Shown in pieces: positions 25,713-34,231 of a stretch of 64,000 nt of DNA. The notes beneath the pieces are model-generated. The model did not search any database and was not told where the DNA came from. It saw only the letters and a program-made list of their open reading frames with translations. This DNA is from Falsirhodobacter sp051195255. GTDB lineage: Bacteria > Pseudomonadota > Alphaproteobacteria > Rhodobacterales > Rhodobacteraceae. Within the stretch, counting starts at the first letter, position 1; the number at the start of each line of letters is the position of its first letter. The stretch spans positions 124,001-188,000 of the forward strand of contig NZ_JBNJLK010000004.1 of assembly GCF_051195255.1 (NCBI RefSeq). Direction: 5' to 3'. The position numbers were made by a program, and so were the translations under genes.

Positions 25713-25788
25713 GGGCCTGTAGCTCAATGGTCAGAGCAGGGCGCTCATAACGCCTTGGTTGGGGGTTCGAGTCCCTCCGGGCCTACCA
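25713..25788 (+). tRNA. tRNA with CAT anticodon, probably tRNA-Ile2 (lysidine type)
   Basis: A 76-base cloverleaf with encoded CCA; the anticodon loop is CTCATAA within GGGCG/CGCCT. The CAT anticodon could be initiator Met, elongator Met or Ile2. It lacks the initiator's mismatched first pair. The acceptor stem has C4-G69 and C5-G68, the pairs reported as positive determinants for the lysidine enzyme TilS in E. coli. The body also resembles ileX (AGAGCAGG...CTTGGT). I favour Ile2, reading AUA. Confidence 0.75.
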
Positions 25789-26011
25789 TCCGGCCGCCGC
25801 ATTCCCCTGACTTGCTATGCTGCGTCTCCGCCGCAAGACGCTGCTGTCGGCCCACCCCTTCAATCGTGATCATGCGGCGTATTGACGCTCCCCCTCGGGT
25901 CGGCGTCTAACCTCTTTCGCGGGTTTCAAAATCCCGCCTTGCGATCTGGGTTGGAGCGGAGGCCACCCGATCAGGATCCCATACCCCGCAGGCAGATCCT
26001 CGAGAGGGACG

Positions 26012-27391
26012 ATGACTCACACGGACTGGCAACTGCTTCTGATCGCGCTGGGCGGCGTGATCTTTCTTGTGGCGCTGATCGTGTCGCGGCTGAAGCTGCA
26101 TCCCCTGCTGGCACTCCTCGTGACCTCGGTCGTGGTGGGGTTGCTGACCGGCATGTCGCAGGAACAGCTGATCAAGTCGATCACGTCGGGCGCCGGCGGC
26201 ACGCTGGGCGCGGTCGGCCTTGTGGTGGCGCTGGGGGCCATGCTGGGCAAGATCCTGGCCGACAGCGGCGTGACCGAGGGCATTTCGGACACCATCCTCC
26301 GCCGCACCTCCACCCGGATGCTGCCATGGGCCATGGCGGGGGCCGCCTTCGTGATCGGCATCCCGATGTTCTTCGAGGTGGGGCTGGTGGTCCTGCTTCC
26401 GCTGATCTTCAGCGTCGCCCGCAAGCTTCAGACGTCCTCCAGCCTGCGCGGGTCGGCCTATGTCTATGTGGGCGTGCCGGTCATCGCGGCGCTGGCGGCG
26501 ATGCATGGCATGGTGCCGCCGCATCCGGGCCCACTGACGGCCATCGCCTCGCTGAACACCAGCATCGGCGCGACGATGCTTTACGGCTTCATCGCCGCGG
26601 TGCCCGCGATCGTGCTGGCCGGCCCGATCTATGGCCGGATCATCACGCCGCGCCTGAAGGTGCAGCCGGAACAGGCGTTGATCGACCAGTTCTCGACCCC
26701 CGGTACCGATCCCGGCCAGCGTCCGGGCCTGGGGCTCAGCCTGCTGATGGCCCTCCTGCCTGCCTTCCTGATGCTGTTCCACGCCCTGGCCGAACTGTTC
26801 CTGCCCGAAGGCTCGAGCCTTCTTCAGATCACCAGCTTCGTCGGCGCGCCCGCCATCGCCATGCTGATCGGCGTGCTGGTGGCCGCCGGCGTGCTGGTCT
26901 ACGCCCGCCACGGCGACCCGGACACGCTGCGCAATTCGCTGTCGGCCAGCGTGAAGCCCGTGGCCAACGTGCTGCTGATCATCGGTGGCGGCGGCGCGTT
27001 CCAGCATGTGCTGACCGACGCGAAGGTGGGAGACGCCATCGTGCATCTCAGCCAGCAGTTCTCGCTTTCGCCGCTGATCCTCGGCTGGTTCATCTCCATG
27101 CTGTTGTCCGTGTCCACGGGGTCGGCCACCGTCGGCATCGTTGGGGCGGCGGGCCTGCTGGCGCCGCTGGTTGGCGCCGAGACGCTGAACGCGCCCCTTC
27201 TGGCGCTGTCGATCGGCAGCGGATCGCTGTTCTTCAACTATGCCAACCACGCAGGCTTCTGGCTGGTGAAGGAATCCTTCGGGATGACCATGGGCGAGGC
27301 GACGGCCACCATCTCCATCATCCAGTCCATCGTGGCGGTCGTGGGGCTGGCGATGGTGCTGCTGATGAACCTGCTTCCCCCGCTGGTGTGA
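26012..27391 (+). CDS. GntP family gluconate/sugar-acid:H+ symporter
   Basis: An inner-membrane permease of 459 residues with about 12 hydrophobic helices. Family motifs are visible: GMVPPHPGPLTAI in the centre, FEVGLVVLLPLIF and, toward the C-terminus, STGSATVGIVGAAG. GntP relatives carry gluconate, glycerate, serine or other hydroxy acids; the substrate is not readable here and no catabolic gene adjoins it. AGAGGGA precedes the ATG. Confidence 0.85.
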   Translation: MTHTDWQLLLIALGGVIFLVALIVSRLKLHPLLALLVTSVVVGLLTGMSQEQLIKSITSGAGGTLGAVGLVVALGAMLGKILADSGVTEGISDTILRRTSTRMLPWAMAGAAFVIGIPMFFEVGLVVLLPLIFSVARKLQTSSSLRGSAYVYVGVPVIAALAAMHGMVPPHPGPLTAIASLNTSIGATMLYGFIAAVPAIVLAGPIYGRIITPRLKVQPEQALIDQFSTPGTDPGQRPGLGLSLLMALLPAFLMLFHALAELFLPEGSSLLQITSFVGAPAIAMLIGVLVAAGVLVYARHGDPDTLRNSLSASVKPVANVLLIIGGGGAFQHVLTDAKVGDAIVHLSQQFSLSPLILGWFISMLLSVSTGSATVGIVGAAGLLAPLVGAETLNAPLLALSIGSGSLFFNYANHAGFWLVKESFGMTMGEATATISIIQSIVAVVGLAMVLLMNLLPPLV

Positions 27392-27406
27392 TCCCACGGA
27401 CCCGCC

Positions 27407-27431
27407 CCCGGCCCCGCCGCGTTGGGGCCGG
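27407..27431 (+). terminator. 8-bp GC hairpin between gntP-like and DUF3606 genes
   Basis: CCGGCCCC and GGGGCCGG flank a 9-base loop, 15 bases after the permease stop and immediately before the ribosome-binding site of the next gene. There is no T-run, so it may be a weak terminator or RNA processing site rather than a strong stop. Confidence 0.4.
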
Positions 27432-27444
27432 ACAGGAGGATGTC

Positions 27445-27630
27445 ATGGCAAAAGAACACACCCCGAGGGGTCGCGCCCAGGACCGCCGCAACGTCGCGGG
27501 CGGACAGGATCACGAAGTCCGCTACGAGGCTGAAAAGAAGGGCGTCTCCAAGCAGGACGTCAAGGACGCGGTCAAGGCGGTCGGCAACAGCCGCGCAAAG
27601 GTCGAAGATCGTCTGGCCGACGAGAAGTGA
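27445..27630 (+). CDS. DUF3606 family small basic protein
   Basis: A 61-residue, highly charged protein. The block from HEVRYEAEKKGVSKQD through DAVKAVGNS matches the DUF3606 pattern (a short helix-turn-helix-like pair of unknown role). AGGAGG lies 6 bases upstream of the ATG. It may be read through from the permease gene 53 bases upstream. Confidence 0.75.
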   Translation: MAKEHTPRGRAQDRRNVAGGQDHEVRYEAEKKGVSKQDVKDAVKAVGNSRAKVEDRLADEK

Positions 27631-27657
27631 GGCAGCCTTGGGCGTTTGGCGGATACC

Positions 27658-27849
27658 CTATTTCGGCGGGCGGTAGGTGATCAGCAGCGCCCAGACCGCC
27701 CATCCGCCGACCGCAAGGAAGAGAACGCCCCAGGTGACGGACCCGTTCGCGAATTCGACGCCGGCCCATCCCACGGCCACACCAATGATCAGAAGGCGCA
27801 CCCAAAGGGGACGCAGGGCCGGGTGATCTGGGTCGAAGAACTTCCGCAT
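27658..27849 (-). CDS. small two-helix membrane protein, unknown function
   Basis: A 63-residue protein with a polar MRKFFDPDHPALRPL head and two hydrophobic helices (about 16-34 and 39-57), ending YRPPK. It lies between the DUF3606 gene and the 3' end of the sulfate transport operon. The ORF has no recognisable family, and the ribosome-binding site is not strong. Confidence 0.5.
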   Translation of the reverse strand: MRKFFDPDHPALRPLWVRLLIIGVAVGWAGVEFANGSVTWGVLFLAVGGWAVWALLITYRPPK

Positions 27850-27925
27850 GACGGAAGACTACACATGCCCGCCGGCGCTGTCGAGGGAACCTCCCGCACT
27901 TGCCCTGCCGCAACGCACCCTTCCC

Positions 27926-28645
27926 TCAGGCCGAAATGAACTCCCGCACGAAAGCGGTGGCCGGTGCGGCGCGGATGTCCTGCGGGCGGCCGATCTGTTC
28001 GATCCGGCCCATGGACATCACGACCACCAGATCGGCCAGTTCCATCGCCTCGTCCTGATCGTGGGTGACGAAAACGGTGGTCAGGCCGGTGGTGTCGTGA
28101 ATCTCGCGCAGGCCCTGCCGCAGCTCTTTCCGGACGCGGGCGTCCAGCGCGCCGAAGGGTTCGTCCAAGAGCAGCATCCGCGGTTCGATTGCCAGCGCAC
28201 GGGCCAGCGCCACCCGCTGACGCTGCCCTCCCGAAAGCTGGCTGGGATAGCGCTTGCCGATGTCTGGAAGCTGGATCAGCTCCAGCAGTTTCGTCACCCG
28301 GCGGGTGATCTCGGCCTCCTCGGGGCGGGACCGGCGGGGGCGTGCGCGCAGGCCGTAGGCGATGTTCTCGAACACGGTCATGTGGCGGAACAGGGCATAG
28401 GACTGGAACACGAAGCCCGCCCGCCGTTCCTGCACCGTCAGGCCGGTCGCGTCCACGCCGTCGAACAGCACCCGTCCCGAGGTCGGGAATTCCAGCCCGC
28501 CCAGAATGCGCAGAAGTGTCGTCTTGCCGGACCCCGACGGCCCCAGCAGCGCCACCAGCGCGCCGGAAGGCAGGTTCAACGCCAAGGGATGCAGGGCGGT
28601 GGTTCCACCGAAGGTCTTGGCGATCTCGTCGATCTGGATGTGCAT
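27926..28645 (-). CDS. cysA: sulfate/thiosulfate ABC transporter ATP-binding protein, short form
   Basis: The ATPase of the sulfate importer. Walker A GPSGSGKTT, the signature LSGGQRQR, Walker B MLLLDEPFGALD and the H-loop THD are intact. The protein is only 239 residues and stops right after FVREFISA, where longer CysA proteins enter a C-terminal regulatory/TOBE region. That region is missing here, with no sign of a frameshifted remnant before the next gene. It is last in the sbp-cysT-cysW-cysA operon, 8 bases after cysW. Confidence 0.9.
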   Translation of the reverse strand: MHIQIDEIAKTFGGTTALHPLALNLPSGALVALLGPSGSGKTTLLRILGGLEFPTSGRVLFDGVDATGLTVQERRAGFVFQSYALFRHMTVFENIAYGLRARPRRSRPEEAEITRRVTKLLELIQLPDIGKRYPSQLSGGQRQRVALARALAIEPRMLLLDEPFGALDARVRKELRQGLREIHDTTGLTTVFVTHDQDEAMELADLVVVMSMGRIEQIGRPQDIRAAPATAFVREFISA

Positions 28646-28653
28646 GAGGAACC

Positions 28654-29511
28654 TCAATGGCGGCGGGTGGCGGCAAGCTGGTCGGCATAGCGCCATTCCA
28701 GCAGGGACTTGATGACAAGGGTGACCAGCGCCAGCAGGGCCAGAAGGGCGGCCATGCTGAAGGCGGCGACGGATAGGTATTCGTTGTACATCATCTCGAT
28801 CGTGATCGGCATCGTGGCCGTTTCGCCCCGGATCTTGCCCGACACGACGGCGACAGCGCCGAATTCCCCCATGGCGCGGGCGTTGCACAACAGCACGCCA
28901 TACAGCAGCGCCCAGCGGATGTTCGGCAGCGTCACCGTCCGTAACACCCGCCAGCCGGAGGCGCCAAGCGTCAGCGCGGCCTCTTCCTCGGCCCGGCCCT
29001 GCTCGATCATCACGGGGATCAGCTCCCGCGCGACAAAGGGGAAGGTCACGAAGATCGTGGCCAGGATGATGCCCGGCAAGGCGAAGACGATGGGATAGCC
29101 GTTCCCGATCAGCCATGTTCCCAGCAGGGAATGGCTGCCGAACAGCAGCACGAAGCACAGCCCCGCCACCACCGGAGAGACGGAGAACGGCAGGTCGATC
29201 AGCGTGATCAGCACCGTTTTGCCCGGAAAATCGAACTTCGTGATGGTCCAGGCGGCGGCGATGCCGAAGATGGCGTTCACCGGAACGGAGATGGCGGCCA
29301 CGATCAGCGTCAGCCGGATCGCGTCCCAGGCGTCCGGCTGCGTCAGCGAGGCGACGGCCGCCCTTGCCCCTTCGGACAGCGCCTGCGCGAAGACCGCGAC
29401 CAGCGGCGCCGCCACAAGAAGGGCCAGACCGCCCACGGCCAGCAGGATCAGAAGGATTCGCGCGATCCGCGGTTCTTCCGTTGCGGCGCGGGGAACAGGG
29501 ATATCAGACAA
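28654..29511 (-). CDS. cysW: sulfate ABC transporter permease CysW
   Basis: An inner-membrane permease of 285 residues with six predicted helices and the binding-protein-dependent transport EAA loop (EEEAALTLGASGWRVLRTV, near 195-213). I place the start at the TTG at 29511: GGAGG lies about 7 bases upstream and gives a short overlap with the cysT end. The product begins LSDIPVPR after the initiator. Confidence 0.92.
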   Translation of the reverse strand: MSDIPVPRAATEEPRIARILLILLAVGGLALLVAAPLVAVFAQALSEGARAAVASLTQPDAWDAIRLTLIVAAISVPVNAIFGIAAAWTITKFDFPGKTVLITLIDLPFSVSPVVAGLCFVLLFGSHSLLGTWLIGNGYPIVFALPGIILATIFVTFPFVARELIPVMIEQGRAEEEAALTLGASGWRVLRTVTLPNIRWALLYGVLLCNARAMGEFGAVAVVSGKIRGETATMPITIEMMYNEYLSVAAFSMAALLALLALVTLVIKSLLEWRYADQLAATRRH

Positions 29512-30319
29512 GACCGATCCTCCGACGGCTCCAGACCTGAACCGCGTTGATGATGAACAGCATGGAGAAGGAGATGGCGAGCATCGCAAGGCCGATGGCG
29601 GCAGCCCCTTCGATGTCGAACTCCTCCAGCCGGATGACGATCAGAAGGGGCGCGATCTCGGTCTTCAGGGGGATGTTGCCCGCGATGAAGATGACCGATC
29701 CGTATTCCCCCACCGCGCGGGCCAAGGCCAGCGCAAAGCCCGTCAGCGCGGCCGGCAGCAGCGTCGGCAGCACCACGCGGTGCAGCGTCCTCCACCGGCT
29801 GGCCCCCAGACTTGCCGAGGCTTCCTCGACCTCGCGGTCCAGCTCCTCCACCACCGGCTGGACAGTGCGGGTGACAAAGGGCAGGCCCACGAACACCAGC
29901 GCCACGAAGATGCCCCACTGGGTGTAGGCGATCTTCCACGGCAGGATGGAGCCCAGGGCCCCGTTCGGCGCGTAAAGCGCCGTCAGCGCGATGCCGGCCA
30001 CGGCCGTGGGCAACGCGAAGGGCAGATCCACCGCCGCATCGACCAGCTTGCGCCCCGGAAAGCGATAGCGGACCAGCACCCAGGCCAGAAGCACCCCGAA
30101 GACAAGGTTGAACAGCGCCGCGAACAGTGCCAGCCGGAACGACAGATAAAGCGCGCCCGCAACGCGGGAGGAGCTGACCTGCGCCCACCAGTCAAGGCTG
30201 GCGCCCTGAAGGATCAGCGCGGCGATGGGGATGAGGACCACCAGCGACAGCATCGCCACCGTGATCCCCATCGCCAGCCCGAACCCCGGCATGGGGGAAG
30301 ACCGGGCGATCCGCATCAT
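29504..30319 (-). CDS. cysT: sulfate ABC transporter permease CysT (CysU)
   Basis: The first permease of the sulfate importer, 271 residues with six hydrophobic helices and an EAA loop (EEASASLGASRWRTLHRVV). The ATG overlaps the sbp stop as ATGA, and the 3' end overlaps cysW by 8 bases, so translation is coupled throughout. Confidence 0.92.
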   Translation of the reverse strand: MMRIARSSPMPGFGLAMGITVAMLSLVVLIPIAALILQGASLDWWAQVSSSRVAGALYLSFRLALFAALFNLVFGVLLAWVLVRYRFPGRKLVDAAVDLPFALPTAVAGIALTALYAPNGALGSILPWKIAYTQWGIFVALVFVGLPFVTRTVQPVVEELDREVEEASASLGASRWRTLHRVVLPTLLPAALTGFALALARAVGEYGSVIFIAGNIPLKTEIAPLLIVIRLEEFDIEGAAAIGLAMLAISFSMLFIINAVQVWSRRRIGLV

Positions 30320-31311
30320 TTCGCCGTGTAGATCTGGTCGAACACGCCGCCATCGGCGAACTGTTCGGCCTGGACCTTTTCCCAGCCACCCAGATCGGCG
30401 ATGTTCACCAGATCCAGCTTCGGCAGGCGTGCCACGTCTTCCGGGTCCGCCTTGGAGGTGTCCCACGCGCGGTAGTAGTGCTTGAACGCGATGGCCTGCG
30501 CCTCGGGCGTGTAGAGCCATTCAAGATAGCCCTGCGCCAACGCGCGCTGGTCGTCCGTCTTGATGTTGCCGTCCACCACGGCGACCGGCGGTTCGGCCAG
30601 GATCGACACCGACGGCACCACGATTTCGAAATCGTCGCCGATCTCGTTCAGGGCCAGATAGGCCTCGTTCTCCCACGCCAGCAGAACGTCCCCCATGCCC
30701 CGCTGGGCGAAGGTGGTCGTGGCGCCGCGCGCGCCGCTGTCCAGCACCGGCACATGCTTGAACAGGTCGGTGATATAGGCCTTCGGGTCCTGCCCGGCCT
30801 TTTCCGCCCAGGCCCAGGCGGCCATGTAGTTCCAGCGCGCCCCGCCCGAGGTCTTGGGGTTCGGCGTGATGACCTCCACCCCGTCCTTGATCAGGTCGGG
30901 CCAGTCCTGGATGCCCTTCGGGTTGCCCTTGCGCACCAGGAACACGATGGTGGAGGTGTAGGGAGACGCGTTGTGCGGCAGTTTCGTCTGCCAGTCCGCC
31001 GGGATCCGGCCGGTTTGCGCGATGCGGTCGATGTCGGGCGCCAGCGCCAGCGTCACCACCTGCGCGTTCAATCCGTCCACCACCGCGCGCGCCTGGCTGC
31101 CCGATCCGCCATGGCTGGTCTGGATCTGCGGCTTGTCGTGCCCCTGCTCCGCCCACCAAGCCGCGAACTGCGCGTTCACGTCGCGATAAAGCTCCCGCGT
31201 CGGGTCGTAGCTGACGTTCAGCAGCTGTTCCGCATGCGCGGCATGACCCGCGACCGACAGCGCCATGGCCAGGGCCACCGAGGTGAGACGGGTGGAAAAT
31301 CGCTGCTTCAT
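30316..31311 (-). CDS. sbp: periplasmic sulfate-binding protein
   Basis: A secreted solute-binding protein of 331 residues. The Sec signal peptide ends AGHAAHA (cleavage near residue 27). The family motifs LLNVSYDPTRELY, HGGSGSQARAV and NPKTSGGARWNYM are intact and match the sulfate-ligating loops of Sbp. GGAGG lies 8 bases upstream. It is the first gene of the operon behind a palindromic putative operator. Confidence 0.95.
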   Translation of the reverse strand: MKQRFSTRLTSVALAMALSVAGHAAHAEQLLNVSYDPTRELYRDVNAQFAAWWAEQGHDKPQIQTSHGGSGSQARAVVDGLNAQVVTLALAPDIDRIAQTGRIPADWQTKLPHNASPYTSTIVFLVRKGNPKGIQDWPDLIKDGVEVITPNPKTSGGARWNYMAAWAWAEKAGQDPKAYITDLFKHVPVLDSGARGATTTFAQRGMGDVLLAWENEAYLALNEIGDDFEIVVPSVSILAEPPVAVVDGNIKTDDQRALAQGYLEWLYTPEAQAIAFKHYYRAWDTSKADPEDVARLPKLDLVNIADLGGWEKVQAEQFADGGVFDQIYTAK

Positions 31312-31338
31312 GGGTTCATCCTCCGTGTTCCGTTGCCT

Positions 31339-31369
31339 TAATTACGACAGGACCTGTCGTGTTTTACAA
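31339..31369 (-). promoter_or_regulatory. putative sbp promoter with palindromic operator
   Basis: ACGACAG (31344-31350), GAC, CTGTCGT (31354-31360) is a perfect 7-bp inverted repeat. On the minus strand it lies between a -35-like TTGTAA (31364-31369) and -10-like TAATTA (31339-31344) or CGTAAT (31342-31347). This is a classic repressor-site position, 33-49 bases upstream of sbp. The regulator is not known from this sequence. Confidence 0.55.
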
Positions 31370-31427
31370 CGGAATGGATTCATCGAAACATGAGGCTGGG
31401 GGAGAATTCGGTTCTACCGAGAGGAAC

Positions 31428-31452
31428 GAAAAAAGGCCGCCCGAAGGCGGCC
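31428..31452 (-). terminator. Rho-independent terminator of the hydrolase-like gene
   Basis: On the minus strand GGCCGCC, a TTCG loop and GGCGGCC are followed by TTTTTT. It lies 26 bases after the stop of the gene ending at 31479. Confidence 0.9.
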
Positions 31453-31478
31453 CCCTAGACCAGACCGGCGAACCGGGC

Positions 31479-32363
31479 TCAGCCGTTCGCGGCCGCCGGT
31501 GCGGCCTTTTGCGCGTTCAACAGAAGCCGGGCTGTCTTCCCGTTCATGGAGGCCCACAGCTCATGCTCCCCCACGATCGCGGCGACGGTCCGCAGGGCTT
31601 CGGTGTCGGAAACGGACTGGGCGCGCGCCGCGATGTCCATCAGCGTTCCCGCCTCGGGCGCAGTGCGCGCGGACTTCAACATGCTGTCCAGCGCGGTCTT
31701 CGTGTCGCCGTCGAACCACAGGGCAAGGCCCTGCGCCCAAAGGCCCTTGGCACTGGTCGGCGCGAAGACCTGCTTGACCTTCTTGGGGACATAGCCGTTC
31801 AGGCTCTTTTCCAGGAACGGGACCAGTTGCCCCGCCTTGTCCAGCGCCCGCGCCGTGTCCGTTCCCGTCATGAACATCGGGTGCAACTGCGCGGCCGGAT
31901 AGGCCGGCTGCACCCATTCCGTGACCAAAGCCTGCGCCGTGGCGTCGGCCGGATCGAACAGCACGGTGACGTTGCCCTCGTTCACCTTCCCCTCGGCCAG
32001 GTGATCACCGGCGAGTGACCCGTCATGACGCGGCGAGAAGGCGATGATCTGGGACGGGATCGCGCTGCCGTAACGGATGGCGGCAAAGCCACCGATCCCG
32101 GCCCCGCAGACGATGACCTTCCGCCCTTCCAGAACCGGCGCCAGCGCAGCCGTGAAGTCTGCAAGCTCCAGCCCTTGATAAGCCGACGCGGAGGACACAT
32201 GGATCGTCTCATGGCCCCGCGCCACCGCAAGATCCGTCCAGGGACCGGCATCCGATAGCCCGTTTTCGCCGAAGGTGATCAGAACCCTCGTTTTCCGCGA
32301 CCGTTCGGGGCGATGATGAACGATGCGGTGGTTCGGGCGGGTCAGAAGAACTTCGGAAGACAT
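31479..32363 (-). CDS. alpha/beta-hydrolase-like protein lacking the nucleophile serine
   Basis: A 294-residue protein. The first half has an alpha/beta-hydrolase-like pattern: TRVLITFGENGLSD strand-turn, then CGAGIGGFAAIRYG at about 86-99 where the nucleophile elbow GxSxGG would sit. The Ser position is Gly, so ordinary esterase chemistry is unlikely. The second half (about 190-290) is helical and TPR-like, with FDGDTKTALDSMLKSA. No family name is secure. A UUCG-loop terminator follows. Confidence 0.55.
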   Translation of the reverse strand: MSSEVLLTRPNHRIVHHRPERSRKTRVLITFGENGLSDAGPWTDLAVARGHETIHVSSASAYQGLELADFTAALAPVLEGRKVIVCGAGIGGFAAIRYGSAIPSQIIAFSPRHDGSLAGDHLAEGKVNEGNVTVLFDPADATAQALVTEWVQPAYPAAQLHPMFMTGTDTARALDKAGQLVPFLEKSLNGYVPKKVKQVFAPTSAKGLWAQGLALWFDGDTKTALDSMLKSARTAPEAGTLMDIAARAQSVSDTEALRTVAAIVGEHELWASMNGKTARLLLNAQKAAPAAANG

Positions 32364-32531
32364 GGGACGTCCCTATTGTGGATAGGAAAGGCGATAACAG
32401 TCTCTGTGGCCGATTCTGTCGAGGGCAAAACTCCGTGACACGGCATCCCTTGGCCGATCCGGGCCATTTCGTGCAAATGCCTCGGGAACGCGCCGCTGGC
32501 CGGATCGGTGGCCAACGGCTATAGCTGCGGG

Positions 32532-32867
32532 ATGACACAAGATCTTCCGCCCTGCCCCGAATGCGCCTCGCCCCACACCTATGAACAGGATCCGCTTCTG
32601 GTTTGTCCGGAATGCGGGCACGAATGGCAGGCCCTTGCCACGGAAGACGTGGCCGTACGTGACGGGGTCGGCAATGTCCTGCAGAACGGCGACACCGTGA
32701 CCGTGATCAAGGACCTGAAGGTGAAGGGGTCGTCGCTGACGGTCAAGGTCGGAACGAAGGTGCGCAACATCACCCTTGTCGACGGCGATCACGACATCGA
32801 CTGCAAGATCCCCGGCATCGGCCAGATGAGCCTGAAGTCGCAGTTCGTGAAGAAGGTCCCCAACTGA
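32532..32867 (+). CDS. PhnA-like zinc-ribbon protein
   Basis: A 111-residue protein with an N-terminal zinc ribbon (CPECASPHTY and CPECGHEW: two CxxC pairs 19 residues apart). A compact beta-barrel follows, containing GDTVTVIKDLKVKGSS and LVDGDHDIDCKIPGIGQM. This is the PhnA/YjdM family. Despite the name it is not established as a phosphonate enzyme, and its role is unclear. It is monocistronic, with a GCGGG ribosome-binding site directly upstream. Confidence 0.85.
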   Translation: MTQDLPPCPECASPHTYEQDPLLVCPECGHEWQALATEDVAVRDGVGNVLQNGDTVTVIKDLKVKGSSLTVKVGTKVRNITLVDGDHDIDCKIPGIGQMSLKSQFVKKVPN

Positions 32868-32887
32868 ACCGGACGCGGATGGGGGAG

Positions 32888-32964
32888 TGGTGCACCCAGC
32901 ACGATTCGAACGTGCGGCCTTTGCCTTCGGAGGGCAACGCTCTATCCAGCTGAGCTATGGGTGC
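32888..32964 (-). tRNA. tRNA-Arg (anticodon CCG)
   Basis: A 77-base minus-strand cloverleaf with acceptor arms GCACCCA/TGGGTGC. The anticodon stem is TTGCC/GGCAA with loop CTCCGAA (anticodon CCG), and CCA is encoded. It lies just downstream of the suf operon on the same strand. Confidence 0.95.
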
Positions 32965-33010
32965 CTTGGCGTGTCTGTAGCAGGGGCGCCGCCCGGTGAC
33001 AAGCGGCCTT

Positions 33011-34231
33011 CTACCCGAAAAGATCGTGGCAAAGCTCCAGCCCCGACACCAGGGCGTCGATCTCTTCCTCAGTGTTGTACAGACCGAAGCTGGCGCGGCA
33101 GGTCGCCCCCACCCCCAGATGCTGCAACAGCGGCAGCGCGCAATGCGTGCCCGCCCGCACCGCGATCCCCCGCTGGTCGAGGATGGTGGACACGTCATGG
33201 GCGTGGGCCGCCCCGTCCAGCGTGAAGGAAAAGATCGCACCCTTGGTGTCGGACTGCCCCTGCACGTTCAGCCAGTTCAGGCCGGCCAGCCGGTCCCGCG
33301 CCACGTCGCGCAGCCGCCGTTCATGCGCCGCGATGTTGTCCATGCCAAGCGCCATCATGTAGTCCAGCGCCGCGCCGAACCCGATCTGCGACACGATGCC
33401 GGGGGTCCCCGCCTCGAACCGCAGCGGCGGGCGGGCATAGGTTACGGTGTCGCGCGTCACGGTGTCGATCATGTCGCCGCCACCCATGAAGGGACGCATC
33501 TCCTCCATCCGCTCCTTCCGGATGAAGATCGCGCCGGAGCTGCTGGGCCCGTAAAGCTTGTGACCGGTGATCGCGTAGAAGTCGCAGCCGATGGCCGACA
33601 CGTCGACGGGCATGTGCACCGCCGCCTGCGACCCGTCCACCAGAACGGGAACGCCCTTGGCCTGTGCACCTTGGCAAATCGCCGCCACGTCCAGCACGGT
33701 GCCTGTGACGTTGGACATGTGCGTCACCGCGACCAGCTTCGTGCGCGGCCCGATGGCGTCGACCACGGCCTGCGGATCGATGTCGCCCTTGGCGTCGCAC
33801 TCGACCCATTTCAGCACCACGCCCTGACGTTCGCGCAGGAAGTGCCAAGGCACGATGTTGGCGTGATGCTCCATGATCGTCAGGACGATCTCGTCCCCCG
33901 CCTGAAGCCGCGGCGCGGCCCAGCCATAGGACACGAGGTTGATCCCGTTGGTGGACCCCGCGGTGTGGATGATCTCCTCAGGGTCCTTCACGTTCAGGAA
34001 ACGCGCCACCGTTCCGCGCACCGCCTCGTACCGTTCGGTCGCCGTGGTCGAAAGCGTGTGCAGGCCGCGGTGAACGTTCGCGTATTCGTAGCTGTAGGCC
34101 CGCGTGATTGCGTCGATCACGGCCTGCGGCTTTTGCGCCGAGGCACCGTTGTCGAGGTATACGAGCGGCTTGCCGTTCACCTCGCGCGACAGGATGGGGA
34201 AGTCGCGGCGGACCGCCTGAACGTCATACAT
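33011..34231 (-). CDS. sufS: cysteine desulfurase SufS (group II)
   Basis: A PLP enzyme that removes sulfur from cysteine for Fe-S assembly. The 406-residue protein has PLP-lysine motif ITGHKLYGPSSSG and the group II active-site Cys in RAGTHCALP (near residue 364). GGAGG lies 5 bases before the ATG at 34231, which I prefer to a TTG five codons upstream. It is the last suf gene here and overlaps the YIP1-like gene by 8 bases. Confidence 0.95.
   Translation of the reverse strand: MYDVQAVRRDFPILSREVNGKPLVYLDNGASAQKPQAVIDAITRAYSYEYANVHRGLHTLSTTATERYEAVRGTVARFLNVKDPEEIIHTAGSTNGINLVSYGWAAPRLQAGDEIVLTIMEHHANIVPWHFLRERQGVVLKWVECDAKGDIDPQAVVDAIGPRTKLVAVTHMSNVTGTVLDVAAICQGAQAKGVPVLVDGSQAAVHMPVDVSAIGCDFYAITGHKLYGPSSSGAIFIRKERMEEMRPFMGGGDMIDTVTRDTVTYARPPLRFEAGTPGIVSQIGFGAALDYMMALGMDNIAAHERRLRDVARDRLAGLNWLNVQGQSDTKGAIFSFTLDGAAHAHDVSTILDQRGIAVRAGTHCALPLLQHLGVGATCRASFGLYNTEEEIDALVSGLELCHDLFG

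Noticed and set aside
25817..25885. 22-codon leader-like frame between tRNA-Ile2 and the GntP permease gene
   Set aside because: No ribosome-binding site, no run of regulatory codons and no attenuator structure seen.
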